A stretch of DNA of 64,000 nucleotides. Origin: HGW-17 sp938004375 (GTDB lineage: Bacteria > Myxococcota_A > Polyangia > HGW-17). Below the pieces are notes generated by a model, which saw nothing but the letters and a program-made list of their open reading frames with translations, had not been told where the DNA came from and made no database searches. The DNA lies in NCBI GenBank assembly GCA_036802685.1, contig DAIRVS010000001.1:77554-141553 (forward strand). The letters run 5' to 3'. The position numbers and the translations under genes were made by a program. Shown here piece after piece: positions 1 through 7,538 of the stretch (position 1 is its first letter; each line of letters starts with the position of its first letter).

Positions 1-174
1 CTGGGGCACCGGGGCGGCCTCGGTGGGGGTCGCGTCCCCGGTGGGGGTCGTTTCCGGGTCGTCGTCCATGATGATCTCTTCGTCATTGTCCGGACGCGGC
101 GCCGCGGCGGCCGGGGCCGAAGCGAGGACGCCCGCGAGGGACCAGAGCATGCAGAGGATGAATGAAAGCCTCAT
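1..174 (-). CDS. Secreted protein, N-terminal fragment
   Basis: The reading frame starts with ATG at 172-174 and runs off the left edge, so only 58 residues are visible. The first ~25 residues form a clear Sec signal peptide: Arg near the start, a hydrophobic core, and an AAAA stretch ending in an Ala-x-Ala-type cleavage site. A low-complexity acidic and Pro/Thr-rich stretch follows (EEIIMDDDPETTP), typical of a linker ahead of a periplasmic or surface domain that is cut off here. It lies 34 bases downstream of the Sir2 gene on the same strand and may be co-transcribed. The function cannot be judged. Confidence 0.6.
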   Translation of the reverse strand, partial: MRLSFILCMLWSLAGVLASAPAAAAPRPDNDEEIIMDDDPETTPTGDATPTEAAPVPQ

Positions 175-208
175 GTTTTATCTTTCCATGATTCTCCGGA
201 CGCGCAAG

Positions 209-958
209 TTACGCGCCGGGCGCCAGCAGCGCGTCGGCCAACCGGGCGCACACCTCGCCGGCCGGACCCTGGAGGAACACGTCGGTGATCGCGTCCGTGA
301 AGTGGCTTGGCCGCAGGTTCACCTCCACGATGCGGGCGCCGTTCTCCTTGGCCGCCCAGGGCAGGGCGCACGCCGGCATGACCTCGCCGGTGGTGCCCAC
401 GACGAGGAAGACGTCGGCCTCCATGGTCTGGAAAGAGGCCGCCAGGGATGCCTCCCGGGGGATGCCCTCCCCGAAGAAGATGAAGTCCGGCTTCAGCAGG
501 CCGCCGCAGCGCACGCAGAACGGCGGCGGATCCGAGAGGTCCACCTCGGACTCCTTCCAGGTCTTGCCGCACTGCACGCAGACCAGGCGTCGCGTGGTGC
601 CGTGGTATTCGATCACGTGGGTCGACCCCGCCTCCTGATGGAGGTTGTCGATGTTCTGGGTGATCACCGCCTTCACGAGGCCGGCCTTCTCCAGCCGGGC
701 GACGGCCTCGTGGGCGGGGTTGGGACGGGCGCCGCCGATGAAATCGTAAAATATTTCCTTGATCAACTTCCAGGACCCCACCGGGTCCCGGAAAAAGACT
801 TCGAGTTCCAGAAAGGCCGGGTCGACCTTGTTCCAAAGGCCGTCGGGTCCGCGAAACGGGGGGATCCCGCTCTCCACCGAGATCCCCGCCCCGGTGAAAA
901 CGACCAGGTGGCGCGACTCCCGCAGGATCCGGCAGGCCTCGTCAAAAGAAGTCGACAT
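209..958 (-). CDS. Sir2-family NAD-dependent protein deacylase
   Basis: A 249-residue sirtuin that removes acyl groups from lysine using NAD+, in the cytoplasm. Seen directly: the GAGIS nucleotide motif (residues 23-27) followed by GIPPFRG, the QNID motif at 101-104, the catalytic His in EYHG (~119), and two CxxC pairs (CVQC and CVRC) that would hold the structural zinc. The length is usual for bacterial CobB/SrtN types. The open frame extends far upstream, but the ATG at 956-958 is preferred because a GGGGAG ribosome site sits about 8 bases before it and the upstream translation is low-complexity antisense. The substrate is unknown. Confidence 0.93.
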   Translation of the reverse strand: MSTSFDEACRILRESRHLVVFTGAGISVESGIPPFRGPDGLWNKVDPAFLELEVFFRDPVGSWKLIKEIFYDFIGGARPNPAHEAVARLEKAGLVKAVITQNIDNLHQEAGSTHVIEYHGTTRRLVCVQCGKTWKESEVDLSDPPPFCVRCGGLLKPDFIFFGEGIPREASLAASFQTMEADVFLVVGTTGEVMPACALPWAAKENGARIVEVNLRPSHFTDAITDVFLQGPAGEVCARLADALLAPGA

Positions 959-1069
959 GGAATACTCTCCCCGGAGGTCGCGTTGAAGAGGCGTCTTCCG
1001 CGACCCGGAAGACCACACTACCACCGGAGAGCGGTCCCGGACAAGAGATGATTCCCCGAAGAGTACATA

Positions 1070-1098
1070 TTGACGAATAGGCCGATCTCTGTTAGTGA
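1070..1098 (+). promoter_or_regulatory. Probable sigma70-type promoter for the triple-thioredoxin lipoprotein
   Basis: TTGACG at 1070-1075 is followed after 17 bases by TAGTGA at 1093-1098. The -35 box is good and the -10 box weak. It lies about 80 bases upstream of the ATG at 1178 in the divergent spacer. Other promoters proposed in this window have the same TTGAC-N17-TA form. Confidence 0.4.
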
Positions 1099-1177
1099 AT
1101 GCGCACCTCACCGGCTTGGCACGTCCCCGGCGCCGTGTTTGATGCACGGGATTGTGACGTGGAAAGGAACCGTCTTC

Positions 1178-2887
1178 ATGAAAACATTCGTCACCCTTCT
1201 CTTGAGTCTCTCTTTCGTCGCGAGCATCGCCTGCGAGCGCATGCCCAAGGAAAAACCGGCTGCCCCGGCCCCCGCCCCCGGCGAGATGGCCGCCCCCGCC
1301 CCCACCGGCCCGAAGGCCCTGAAGGTCGAGCTCTACGTCATGAGCCAGTGCCCCTACGGCGTCGAGGCCGAGAAGGCCATCAAGCCGGTGCTGGACAAGA
1401 TCGGGCATCTGGTCGACTTCAAACTGGACTACATCGTCAATCCGATGCCCGATGGCACCTTCAAGAGCCTGCACGGTCAGCCCGAGGTCGACGGCAACAT
1501 CGCCCAGCTCTGCGCCAACAAGCTCGCCCCCGAGAAGTTCTGGGCCTTTTTGGAGTGCCAGAACCGCAACATGCGGGACGTGCACAACAACTGGAAGGCC
1601 TGCGCCGAGCAGACCGGAATCGACGCGGCCAAGCTCCAGGCCTGCAAAGAGGGCCAGGAAGGCAAGGACCTGCTGACGGCGTCCTCCGAGCGCGCCAAGG
1701 CCGCCAAGGCCGGCGGCTCCCCGACCATCGTGGTCAACGGCAAGCCCTACACCGGCGGCCGTAGCACCAACGGCTTCATGCGCGGCTTCTGCGAGCAGCT
1801 GCCCGAGCCCAAGCCCCAGCCCTGCTCCGAGATCAAGCCGCCCCCGGTGGTCCAGGTCGTCTTCGTGACCGACAGCCGCTGCAAGGAGTGCGCGAAGTTC
1901 GAACGCGGGCTCGAGCAGGTCAAACGCATGGTCTCCGGCGCCGTGGTGAAGAAGGTCGACTACACGACCGAGGAAGGCAAGAAGATTTATGAAGAGGCCA
2001 AGCTCACCCTGCTGCCTGCCCTGCTCGCCGACGAGAACCTGAAGAAGGACGAGGAAGCCTATCCGCGCCTGGCCCGCTTCGCGACCCCGGCCGGCTCCTG
2101 GCTCATGCTCAAGGCCTTCCCCCAGGTCTTCGACCCCAAGGGCGAGATCTGCGACAACACCACCGACGACAACGGTGACAACCTCATCGACTGCGCCGAC
2201 CCGACCTGCCGCTTCAACGCCGCCTGCATGGAGAACTGCGAGAACAAGGTCGACGACAACAAGAACGGCAAGATCGACTGCGACGAGCCGGACTGCCAGT
2301 ACGACTTCGCCTGCCGCAAGGAAGTCCCCAACACCCTCGAGCTCTTCGTCATGAGCCAGTGCCCCTACGGCACCAAGGCCTTCGACGCCATGAAGGAAGT
2401 CCTGAAGAACTTCAACAACAAGATCAACTTCAAGGTCTACTACATCGCGGACAAGGTCGGCACCGGCTTCAACGCCCTGCACGGCCAGCCCGAGGTGGAC
2501 GAGAACATCCGCCAGCTCTGCGCCATCAAGAACTACGGCAAGGACTACAAGTTCATGGACTACATCTGGTGCCGCAACCCGCAGATCCACAGCGCGGACT
2601 GGAAGCCCTGCGCGACCAACGGCATCGACCCCGCCGTGATCGAGGCCTGCTCCACGGGTGACGAGGGCAAGAAGCTGCAGGAAGACAGCCTGCTGGTCCC
2701 CAAGATGGGCAAGATCGGCGGCTCACCGACCTGGATCGCCAACGGTAAAAACAAGTTCTCCGGCATCGACGCCGAGACCATCAAGACCGAGTTCTGCAAG
2801 TACAACGACAAGTTGTACCCGACCGAGTGCAAGAACACGCTGACCAAGAACACGCAGATGCCCGCCGGCGGCGGCTGCGGCAAATAG
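1178..2887 (+). CDS. Lipoprotein with three thioredoxin-fold domains and Cys/Asp repeats
   Basis: A 569-residue lipoprotein: hydrophobic leader, then a lipobox ending at Cys19 and a Pro/Ala linker. Domain 1 (~48-210) starts YVMSQCPYG and ends with a GGSPTIVVNG cis-Pro loop, a DsbA/GILT-like layout with one Cys in place of CxxC. The middle domain has a CKEC redox pair (VTDSRCKECAKF). Two MopE-like repeats follow (CDNTTDDNGDNLIDC type). Domain 3 repeats domain 1 (FVMSQCPYG, GGSPTWIANG). The C-terminus is Gly/Cys-rich. The ATG at 1178 has GGAAAGGAA upstream, and earlier in-frame codons give no signal peptide. A periplasmic or surface redox role is likely, but the partners are unknown. Confidence 0.8.
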   Translation: MKTFVTLLLSLSFVASIACERMPKEKPAAPAPAPGEMAAPAPTGPKALKVELYVMSQCPYGVEAEKAIKPVLDKIGHLVDFKLDYIVNPMPDGTFKSLHGQPEVDGNIAQLCANKLAPEKFWAFLECQNRNMRDVHNNWKACAEQTGIDAAKLQACKEGQEGKDLLTASSERAKAAKAGGSPTIVVNGKPYTGGRSTNGFMRGFCEQLPEPKPQPCSEIKPPPVVQVVFVTDSRCKECAKFERGLEQVKRMVSGAVVKKVDYTTEEGKKIYEEAKLTLLPALLADENLKKDEEAYPRLARFATPAGSWLMLKAFPQVFDPKGEICDNTTDDNGDNLIDCADPTCRFNAACMENCENKVDDNKNGKIDCDEPDCQYDFACRKEVPNTLELFVMSQCPYGTKAFDAMKEVLKNFNNKINFKVYYIADKVGTGFNALHGQPEVDENIRQLCAIKNYGKDYKFMDYIWCRNPQIHSADWKPCATNGIDPAVIEACSTGDEGKKLQEDSLLVPKMGKIGGSPTWIANGKNKFSGIDAETIKTEFCKYNDKLYPTECKNTLTKNTQMPAGGGCGK

Positions 2888-2986
2888 ACTTTCCCCCCGT
2901 CCTTCTCCCCGCCCGCCACTTCGACCCACCCACGGAAACCAAAAGTTAATCAATAATCAGAGACCGGTCTGTCTCTCTTCCCGGTC

Positions 2987-3123
2987 AAAATCGAAATCCA
3001 AATCGAAATCGCTTTCAGAATCATGCGTGATCTTAAGGGTTTGGTGGCGAGGTCGGCGATGACTTGATACTTGAAACTGCGCCAACTCCGAAAACCATCT
3101 GGACCGATTTCGATTTCGATTTT
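2987..3123. repeat. Imperfect inverted repeat of AAATCG units with 93-base spacer
   Basis: The left arm at 2987-3011 is built from AAATCG-type units (one interrupted by C). The right arm at 3105-3123 reads CGATTT units, the reverse complement. The two arms enclose 3012-3104. A 10-base palindrome AGACCGGTCT lies just outside at 2961-2970. The element fills the gene-free space between the convergent lipoprotein and beta-CASP genes. No complete open frame of known type is visible. It could be a decayed insertion or a small structured element. Confidence 0.55.
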
Positions 3124-3143
3124 GCGGGTGTCTCTGGAGATTT

Positions 3144-4550
3144 CTAGATAATCGCTACGGGGACCGCGTATTCCGCAACCCGGCAGGACCAGCCGTGGGC
3201 CTTCTCGAAGGCGGCGGCCAGCCCGGCGGCGGCCTCGGGTTCGCCGTGGTTGACGAGCACTTGGCGGGGGGGCGCCTCGAACGAGGCCGCCCAGCGCGCG
3301 AGCTCGTCGCGGTCGGCGTGGCCGGAGAAGCCCGAGATGCGCTCGATCTTCGCTTTCACCGGGACGTACTCGCCGAAGATGCGGACCTCCTCGGGGCCGT
3401 CGAGGATCTGGCGCCCGAGGGTGCCCGCGGACTGGTAGCCCACGAACAGGATGGTGCTCTCCCGGCGCGGCAGGTTGTTCACCAGGTGGTGTTTGATGCG
3501 CCCGCCCGTGCACATCCCGGCGCCGGCGATGATGATGGCCACGCCGCGGATCTGGTTGATGGCCTTGGACTGCTCGGCCGTCCGGCACAGCGTGAGCCCC
3601 GGGAAGTCGTACGGGGACGTCCCGGACTCCAGCAGGGCCAGGGTCTCCTCGTCGAACAACTCCGGATGCCGGCGGAAGATCTCGGTCACCGTGATGGCCA
3701 TCGGGCTGTCGACGAAGGTCAATAACGGCGGGATGCGCCGCGCCTTCACGAGGCCGGTGAGGTGCCAGAGGATCTCCTGGGTGCGCTCCACGGCGAAGCC
3801 GGGGATCACCAGGTTCCCCCCGCGCCGGTGGGTGTCCAGGACCACCCGCTCGAGCTCGTCGGGGATGCTCTCCACCGTGCCGTGGGAGCGGTTCCCGTAG
3901 GTGGACTCGACCACCAGCACGTCGGCCCGCCGGAACTGATGCGGGTCGTTGATGATCGGGAGGTTCAGGCGGCCGACGTCGCCGGAGAACAGGACCGTGC
4001 GGGTCTCCTTGCCCTCGGTCAGCGAGAGCTCGATCATGGCCGAACCGAAGATATGGCCCGCCTCATGGAACCGCGCGGTGATGCCCGGGGCCACGGCGAC
4101 CGGGGTCGCGTAGGAGACCGGGGCGAACAGCGGGACGGTGTCCTCCACGTGGCGCTTGGCGTAGAGCGGTTCGTACGGGAAGGGGCTGACCTTGCCCTGC
4201 TTCTCGTGGCGCCGCTGCTTGCGCCGCATGTCCTCCTCCTGGAGGTAGGCGCTGTCGAACAGCAGCACCTGGGCGATCTCGAGGGTGGCCGGCGTGCCGA
4301 ACACCTTCTTGCCGAAGCCCTCGCGCACCAGCCTGGGCAGCCGCCCGCAGTGGTCCAGGTGCGCGTGGGTGAGCAGCACGGCGTCGAGCTCGCCCGGCTC
4401 GACGGGGAAGGGCTCCCAGTTGCGCGCCTGCAGGTCGCGCTCCTGGTACAGTCCGCAGTCGATCAGCACGCGATGATTGCCCAGCCGCACCAGCGTGCAG
4501 GACCCCGTCACGTTGCCGGCAGCCCCCAGAAAGGTCAGTTCCGCGTCCAT
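3144..4550 (-). CDS. Metallo-beta-lactamase/beta-CASP family RNase
   Basis: A 468-residue member of the CPSF-73-like group found in bacteria and archaea, expected to be a zinc-dependent RNA endo/exonuclease. Seen: the N-terminal THAHLDHCG signature (61-69) with the HxHxDH zinc ligands, GHIFGSA with the next His, SGDVGR with the Asp ligand, VESTYGNR opening the beta-CASP region, AGAGMCTGGRIKHHL, and the late FSGHADRDEL His. All core motifs are present, so it should be active. The start at 4550 has a GGGAGGAT ribosome site. It follows the photolyase by 108 bases on the same strand. Confidence 0.92.
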   Translation of the reverse strand: MDAELTFLGAAGNVTGSCTLVRLGNHRVLIDCGLYQERDLQARNWEPFPVEPGELDAVLLTHAHLDHCGRLPRLVREGFGKKVFGTPATLEIAQVLLFDSAYLQEEDMRRKQRRHEKQGKVSPFPYEPLYAKRHVEDTVPLFAPVSYATPVAVAPGITARFHEAGHIFGSAMIELSLTEGKETRTVLFSGDVGRLNLPIINDPHQFRRADVLVVESTYGNRSHGTVESIPDELERVVLDTHRRGGNLVIPGFAVERTQEILWHLTGLVKARRIPPLLTFVDSPMAITVTEIFRRHPELFDEETLALLESGTSPYDFPGLTLCRTAEQSKAINQIRGVAIIIAGAGMCTGGRIKHHLVNNLPRRESTILFVGYQSAGTLGRQILDGPEEVRIFGEYVPVKAKIERISGFSGHADRDELARWAASFEAPPRQVLVNHGEPEAAAGLAAAFEKAHGWSCRVAEYAVPVAII

Positions 4551-4658
4551 GTCATCCTCCCGGTCGGTGTGAGCCGAACGTCCGCACGTCGGCGCGAACA
4601 GCCTAACACAGGAAATGCGAAACCGGCGACCAAAAGAATCGCCCGGCGACCGCCTTGG

Positions 4659-6029
4659 TCACGAAGCCTGGTCGAGGGCGGCGACCCTGCGGACGTAGGC
4701 GGCCACGTCCAGTTTGCGGGCCAGACCCCCCGGGGTCATCGCACGCACCGCGCCGAAGACCGGGCGCCGGGTGAAGGGCCGGTCGTGGAGGCCGAAGACC
4801 CAGGCCACGCCAGTCGTGCCATTGGGATCCCGTCCGTCGAGGAGATACCGGTTGTTCCAGCGCAGCAGGGTGTCGAACGCGCGGCGCCAGTCCCGGCTCC
4901 AGTACAGGACCTGCTTGCCCCAGTACATCCGCAGGTAGTTGTGCAAAAAACCCCGCACCTTCAGTTCGGTCATGGCCGCGTTCCAGGCCGGATCCGGGGT
5001 CGCGCAGGCCTCCATCCGGGCCTCGGTGACCTCCTGGGGGCCGGACACGGCGTGCTCGTCCAGGGTCCGCTGCGCCCAGGCCGGCACCATGGCGGGCGTG
5101 CCGTAGCCGGGCAGGAAGCGGGCCGCGTTGACAGCCAGCTCGCGGCGCACGATCAGTTGCTCGAGAAAGGCCTCGGTCCCCGGTCCACCGCCGCGCTCCA
5201 GGGCGGCCAGCGCCACCTCGGACGGCCCCAGATGGCCGAAGTGCAGGTAGGCGCCCAGCCGGGAGGAGACGTCCAGATCCGCCCGGTGGTGACGCTCGGC
5301 GTAGTCGGCGAGGTCGTGATCGAGGAAGCGGGCGAGACACCGACGTCCCTCGGTCTGGCCGCCCCGGAAGAAGCGGGACACGTCGGGCAGGACGGCCAAC
5401 TTCAAGCCGCGGTCCAGAAAATCGGCGGCGGTGAAGTCCACGCCCGCAAGCAGCGGTTCGACGGTGGGACCCTCCAGGGTGGGCTCCGGTCCGGGCAACA
5501 GGAAGCCGGGCAGCAGGCGGTGCACGGCGGGCCGCAGCGTGCGGGCGGCCACGTGGGCGTGATCGGCGAGGCGGGCCGGCGGGATCACGGTGTCCCCCTC
5601 CACGGCGAGGGCCAGGCACGGCGCCGCCGCCCCCACGACCTCCCGCAGGGCGCGCCCGAAGGGCTCCGGGTGTTCGTCGCAGACCAGCGCGCCGGCCTCC
5701 GCGGCCGCGGCCGGCACCTCGTCGGCGAAGCGCCCCACCCGCACCACCAGCGGGATTCCGCGCTCCCGCAGGGCGGCGCGCGCGTCGGCGAGCCCCTCGA
5801 GCAGGAACGTGAAGTGGCGCGAGTTGGCCTCGGGGTAGGACCCGTCGAGCACGCACAGCACCCACAGCCCGCATCGTCGATCGTTAGCGAGGGTGATCGC
5901 CAGGTTCAGCGCCGGATTGCCCCAGCCGCGCTGCGAGCGCTGCATCCAGTACACCACCGGCCGACCGTCCCGGAAGGGTCGTCGGTTCAGCGCGCGGACA
6001 CGGGAATCGTCGAGCTCGGGAAGGCTCAA
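4659..6029 (-). CDS. Deoxyribodipyrimidine photolyase, class II-like
   Basis: A 456-residue flavoprotein expected to repair cyclobutane pyrimidine dimers with light. The N-terminus has the class II photolyase pattern VVYWMQRSQRGWGNPAL. The C-terminal FAD domain shows LRMYWGKQVLYWS and the WNNRYLLDGRDPNG/WVFGLHDRP segments typical of this class. The start is inferred: no ATG precedes the conserved region, and a TTG at 6027-6029 overlaps the TGA of the upstream lipoprotein gene (TTGA). This gives a complete N-terminus and fits translational coupling. It is the last of the four tightly joined genes that begin with dapA. Why a repair enzyme is coupled to lipoproteins is not clear. Confidence 0.88.
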   Translation of the reverse strand: MSLPELDDSRVRALNRRPFRDGRPVVYWMQRSQRGWGNPALNLAITLANDRRCGLWVLCVLDGSYPEANSRHFTFLLEGLADARAALRERGIPLVVRVGRFADEVPAAAAEAGALVCDEHPEPFGRALREVVGAAAPCLALAVEGDTVIPPARLADHAHVAARTLRPAVHRLLPGFLLPGPEPTLEGPTVEPLLAGVDFTAADFLDRGLKLAVLPDVSRFFRGGQTEGRRCLARFLDHDLADYAERHHRADLDVSSRLGAYLHFGHLGPSEVALAALERGGGPGTEAFLEQLIVRRELAVNAARFLPGYGTPAMVPAWAQRTLDEHAVSGPQEVTEARMEACATPDPAWNAAMTELKVRGFLHNYLRMYWGKQVLYWSRDWRRAFDTLLRWNNRYLLDGRDPNGTTGVAWVFGLHDRPFTRRPVFGAVRAMTPGGLARKLDVAAYVRRVAALDQAS

Positions 6030-7537
6030 TTCCCCACCATGTTGGCTTCCTGGAAGGAGCGCAGGCGCAGCGACCGGCCGTCGGTGTCGGTGTCGGCGTG
6101 GGAGGTGTCCTCCCACCCGAACCAGTGGAGCTCGCCCCGGGACAGGCAGGCGGGGCGCGTCTGGTGACCCATGGTGGTGAAGGGGATGGCCAGCTCGCCG
6201 GTGACGGGCGTGCCGTCAGCCAGGAAACGGCGCCCCACGATGCCGGCGCCGTAGCCGTCCTGCGAGCTCCAGTCCTCCCAGATCACCAGAAAGCCGTCCG
6301 AGACCGGGCACAGGGCTGGCTCGAGCTGGCTGGTCGAGGTGGTGACGTTGGCGAGGAAGTCCCCGCCCACGGGCGCGAATCCGCCGTCGAACCGACGGCA
6401 ATGGACGCCCCACTCCCAGAGATCCACGGCCGCCCCGTTGTCGATCCAGCAGGCGACGAAGCCGGACGGGGTCGGCAGCAGCGCGGGGGTCGCCTGCCGT
6501 CCGGCGGTCAACTCGTTGACGCCGAGGGTGGTCTCCACCGTCCCGTCGGCCGCCAGCAACGCGGCCGCGACGCCCCCCGAGGCGGCGTCGAAGGTCCCCG
6601 AGGCGTCCTCGTAGGCCACCAGCCAGCGGTTGCCGGACACGGGGACGACCCGCGGCCGGAGCTGGAGACCGGTGGTGGGGATCGGCAGGGTGAACTCGCC
6701 GGCGTCCCCCGAGACGCCGTTGACCTGCGGCGCGCCGTCGGCGTCGAAGAAGCGGCCCCGCAGATCGGCGCCGCCCTCTCCGGCGGTGTCCACCCAGACG
6801 ACCAGGAAGATGCCCAGCGGGTTGGCGCCGGCGGCCACGTGCAGGTCGGCTGCGGCGTAGGTGGTGTCCACCTGGAACTCGGGCACGAGCCCGGCGCCGT
6901 CGAAGCCGAGGATCCGGGCCCGCACGCCGGCTTCGAAGCCGGTGCCGCCCTTCTCGTTGATCCAGGCCACCAGGAGCCGATCCCCCTGGACCGCGCCCAC
7001 GGCCGAGTGCTGGTTGCCGCCGCCCACGACGTGGTTGACGGTGAGCTCGCCGGTCTTGCTCCCGTCGGCCTGGAAGGTGCCCATGCGGATGCCCGCGCCG
7101 CCGCCGTCGGCCCCGCTCCAGTCGGTGAAGAGCAGGACGAAGCCGCCGTCGGGGGCCGGGGATCCCACGAGCACGGGATCCTCCTGGTCGCGGACGTGGA
7201 CGGCGTTGGCCACGAAGTCCACGCCGTCGGCCAGGGTGCACGAGGCGTTGCAGCCGTCCCCGGAGCGGGTGTTGCCGTCGTCGCAGACCTCGCCCGCCTC
7301 GAGCCGCCCGTTGCCGCACTCGGGGGGGATCACGACGTCCGCGTCGGGCCCGGCGTCACCCGCGTCGCCGTCGTCGGGCACGTCGGCCCCGTCGTCGGGC
7401 ACGTCGGGGAGGGCGTCCACCGCCGCATCCCAGTCATAGAAGCCGGTCTCCCCGGAGCAACCCGTGAGGACGGACGGCCAGCCCGCCAGGAAGGCGGGCA
7501 GGTACCAAACAGTCAAAATTATGCGCGACAATCTCAT
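6026..7537 (-). CDS. Secreted lipoprotein with DUF4215-type Cys repeat
   Basis: A 503-residue lipoprotein (lipobox LTGC, Cys27) with an Asp/Pro/Gly-rich linker (DVPDDGADVPDDGDAG), then one DUF4215-type Cys repeat (CGNGRLEAGEVCDDGN...GCNASC). The remaining ~400 residues repeat a pattern of Trp/Asp-containing strands (LLVAWINEKGG, LVVWVDTAGEGG, VIWEDWSSQDG), suggesting a beta-propeller. No catalytic motif is visible. Its ATG at 7535-7537 lies one base after the stop of the FG-GAP lipoprotein gene, and its own stop overlaps the photolyase start. A surface-exposed binding or structural role is the likely reading. Confidence 0.75.
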   Translation of the reverse strand: MRLSRIILTVWYLPAFLAGWPSVLTGCSGETGFYDWDAAVDALPDVPDDGADVPDDGDAGDAGPDADVVIPPECGNGRLEAGEVCDDGNTRSGDGCNASCTLADGVDFVANAVHVRDQEDPVLVGSPAPDGGFVLLFTDWSGADGGGAGIRMGTFQADGSKTGELTVNHVVGGGNQHSAVGAVQGDRLLVAWINEKGGTGFEAGVRARILGFDGAGLVPEFQVDTTYAAADLHVAAGANPLGIFLVVWVDTAGEGGADLRGRFFDADGAPQVNGVSGDAGEFTLPIPTTGLQLRPRVVPVSGNRWLVAYEDASGTFDAASGGVAAALLAADGTVETTLGVNELTAGRQATPALLPTPSGFVACWIDNGAAVDLWEWGVHCRRFDGGFAPVGGDFLANVTTSTSQLEPALCPVSDGFLVIWEDWSSQDGYGAGIVGRRFLADGTPVTGELAIPFTTMGHQTRPACLSRGELHWFGWEDTSHADTDTDGRSLRLRSFQEANMVGN

Positions 7538-7538
7538 G

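Noticed and set aside
3012..3104. Hidden small gene inside the AAATCG inverted repeat
   Set aside because: Short frames exist, but none has a start with a ribosome site or a recognisable product.
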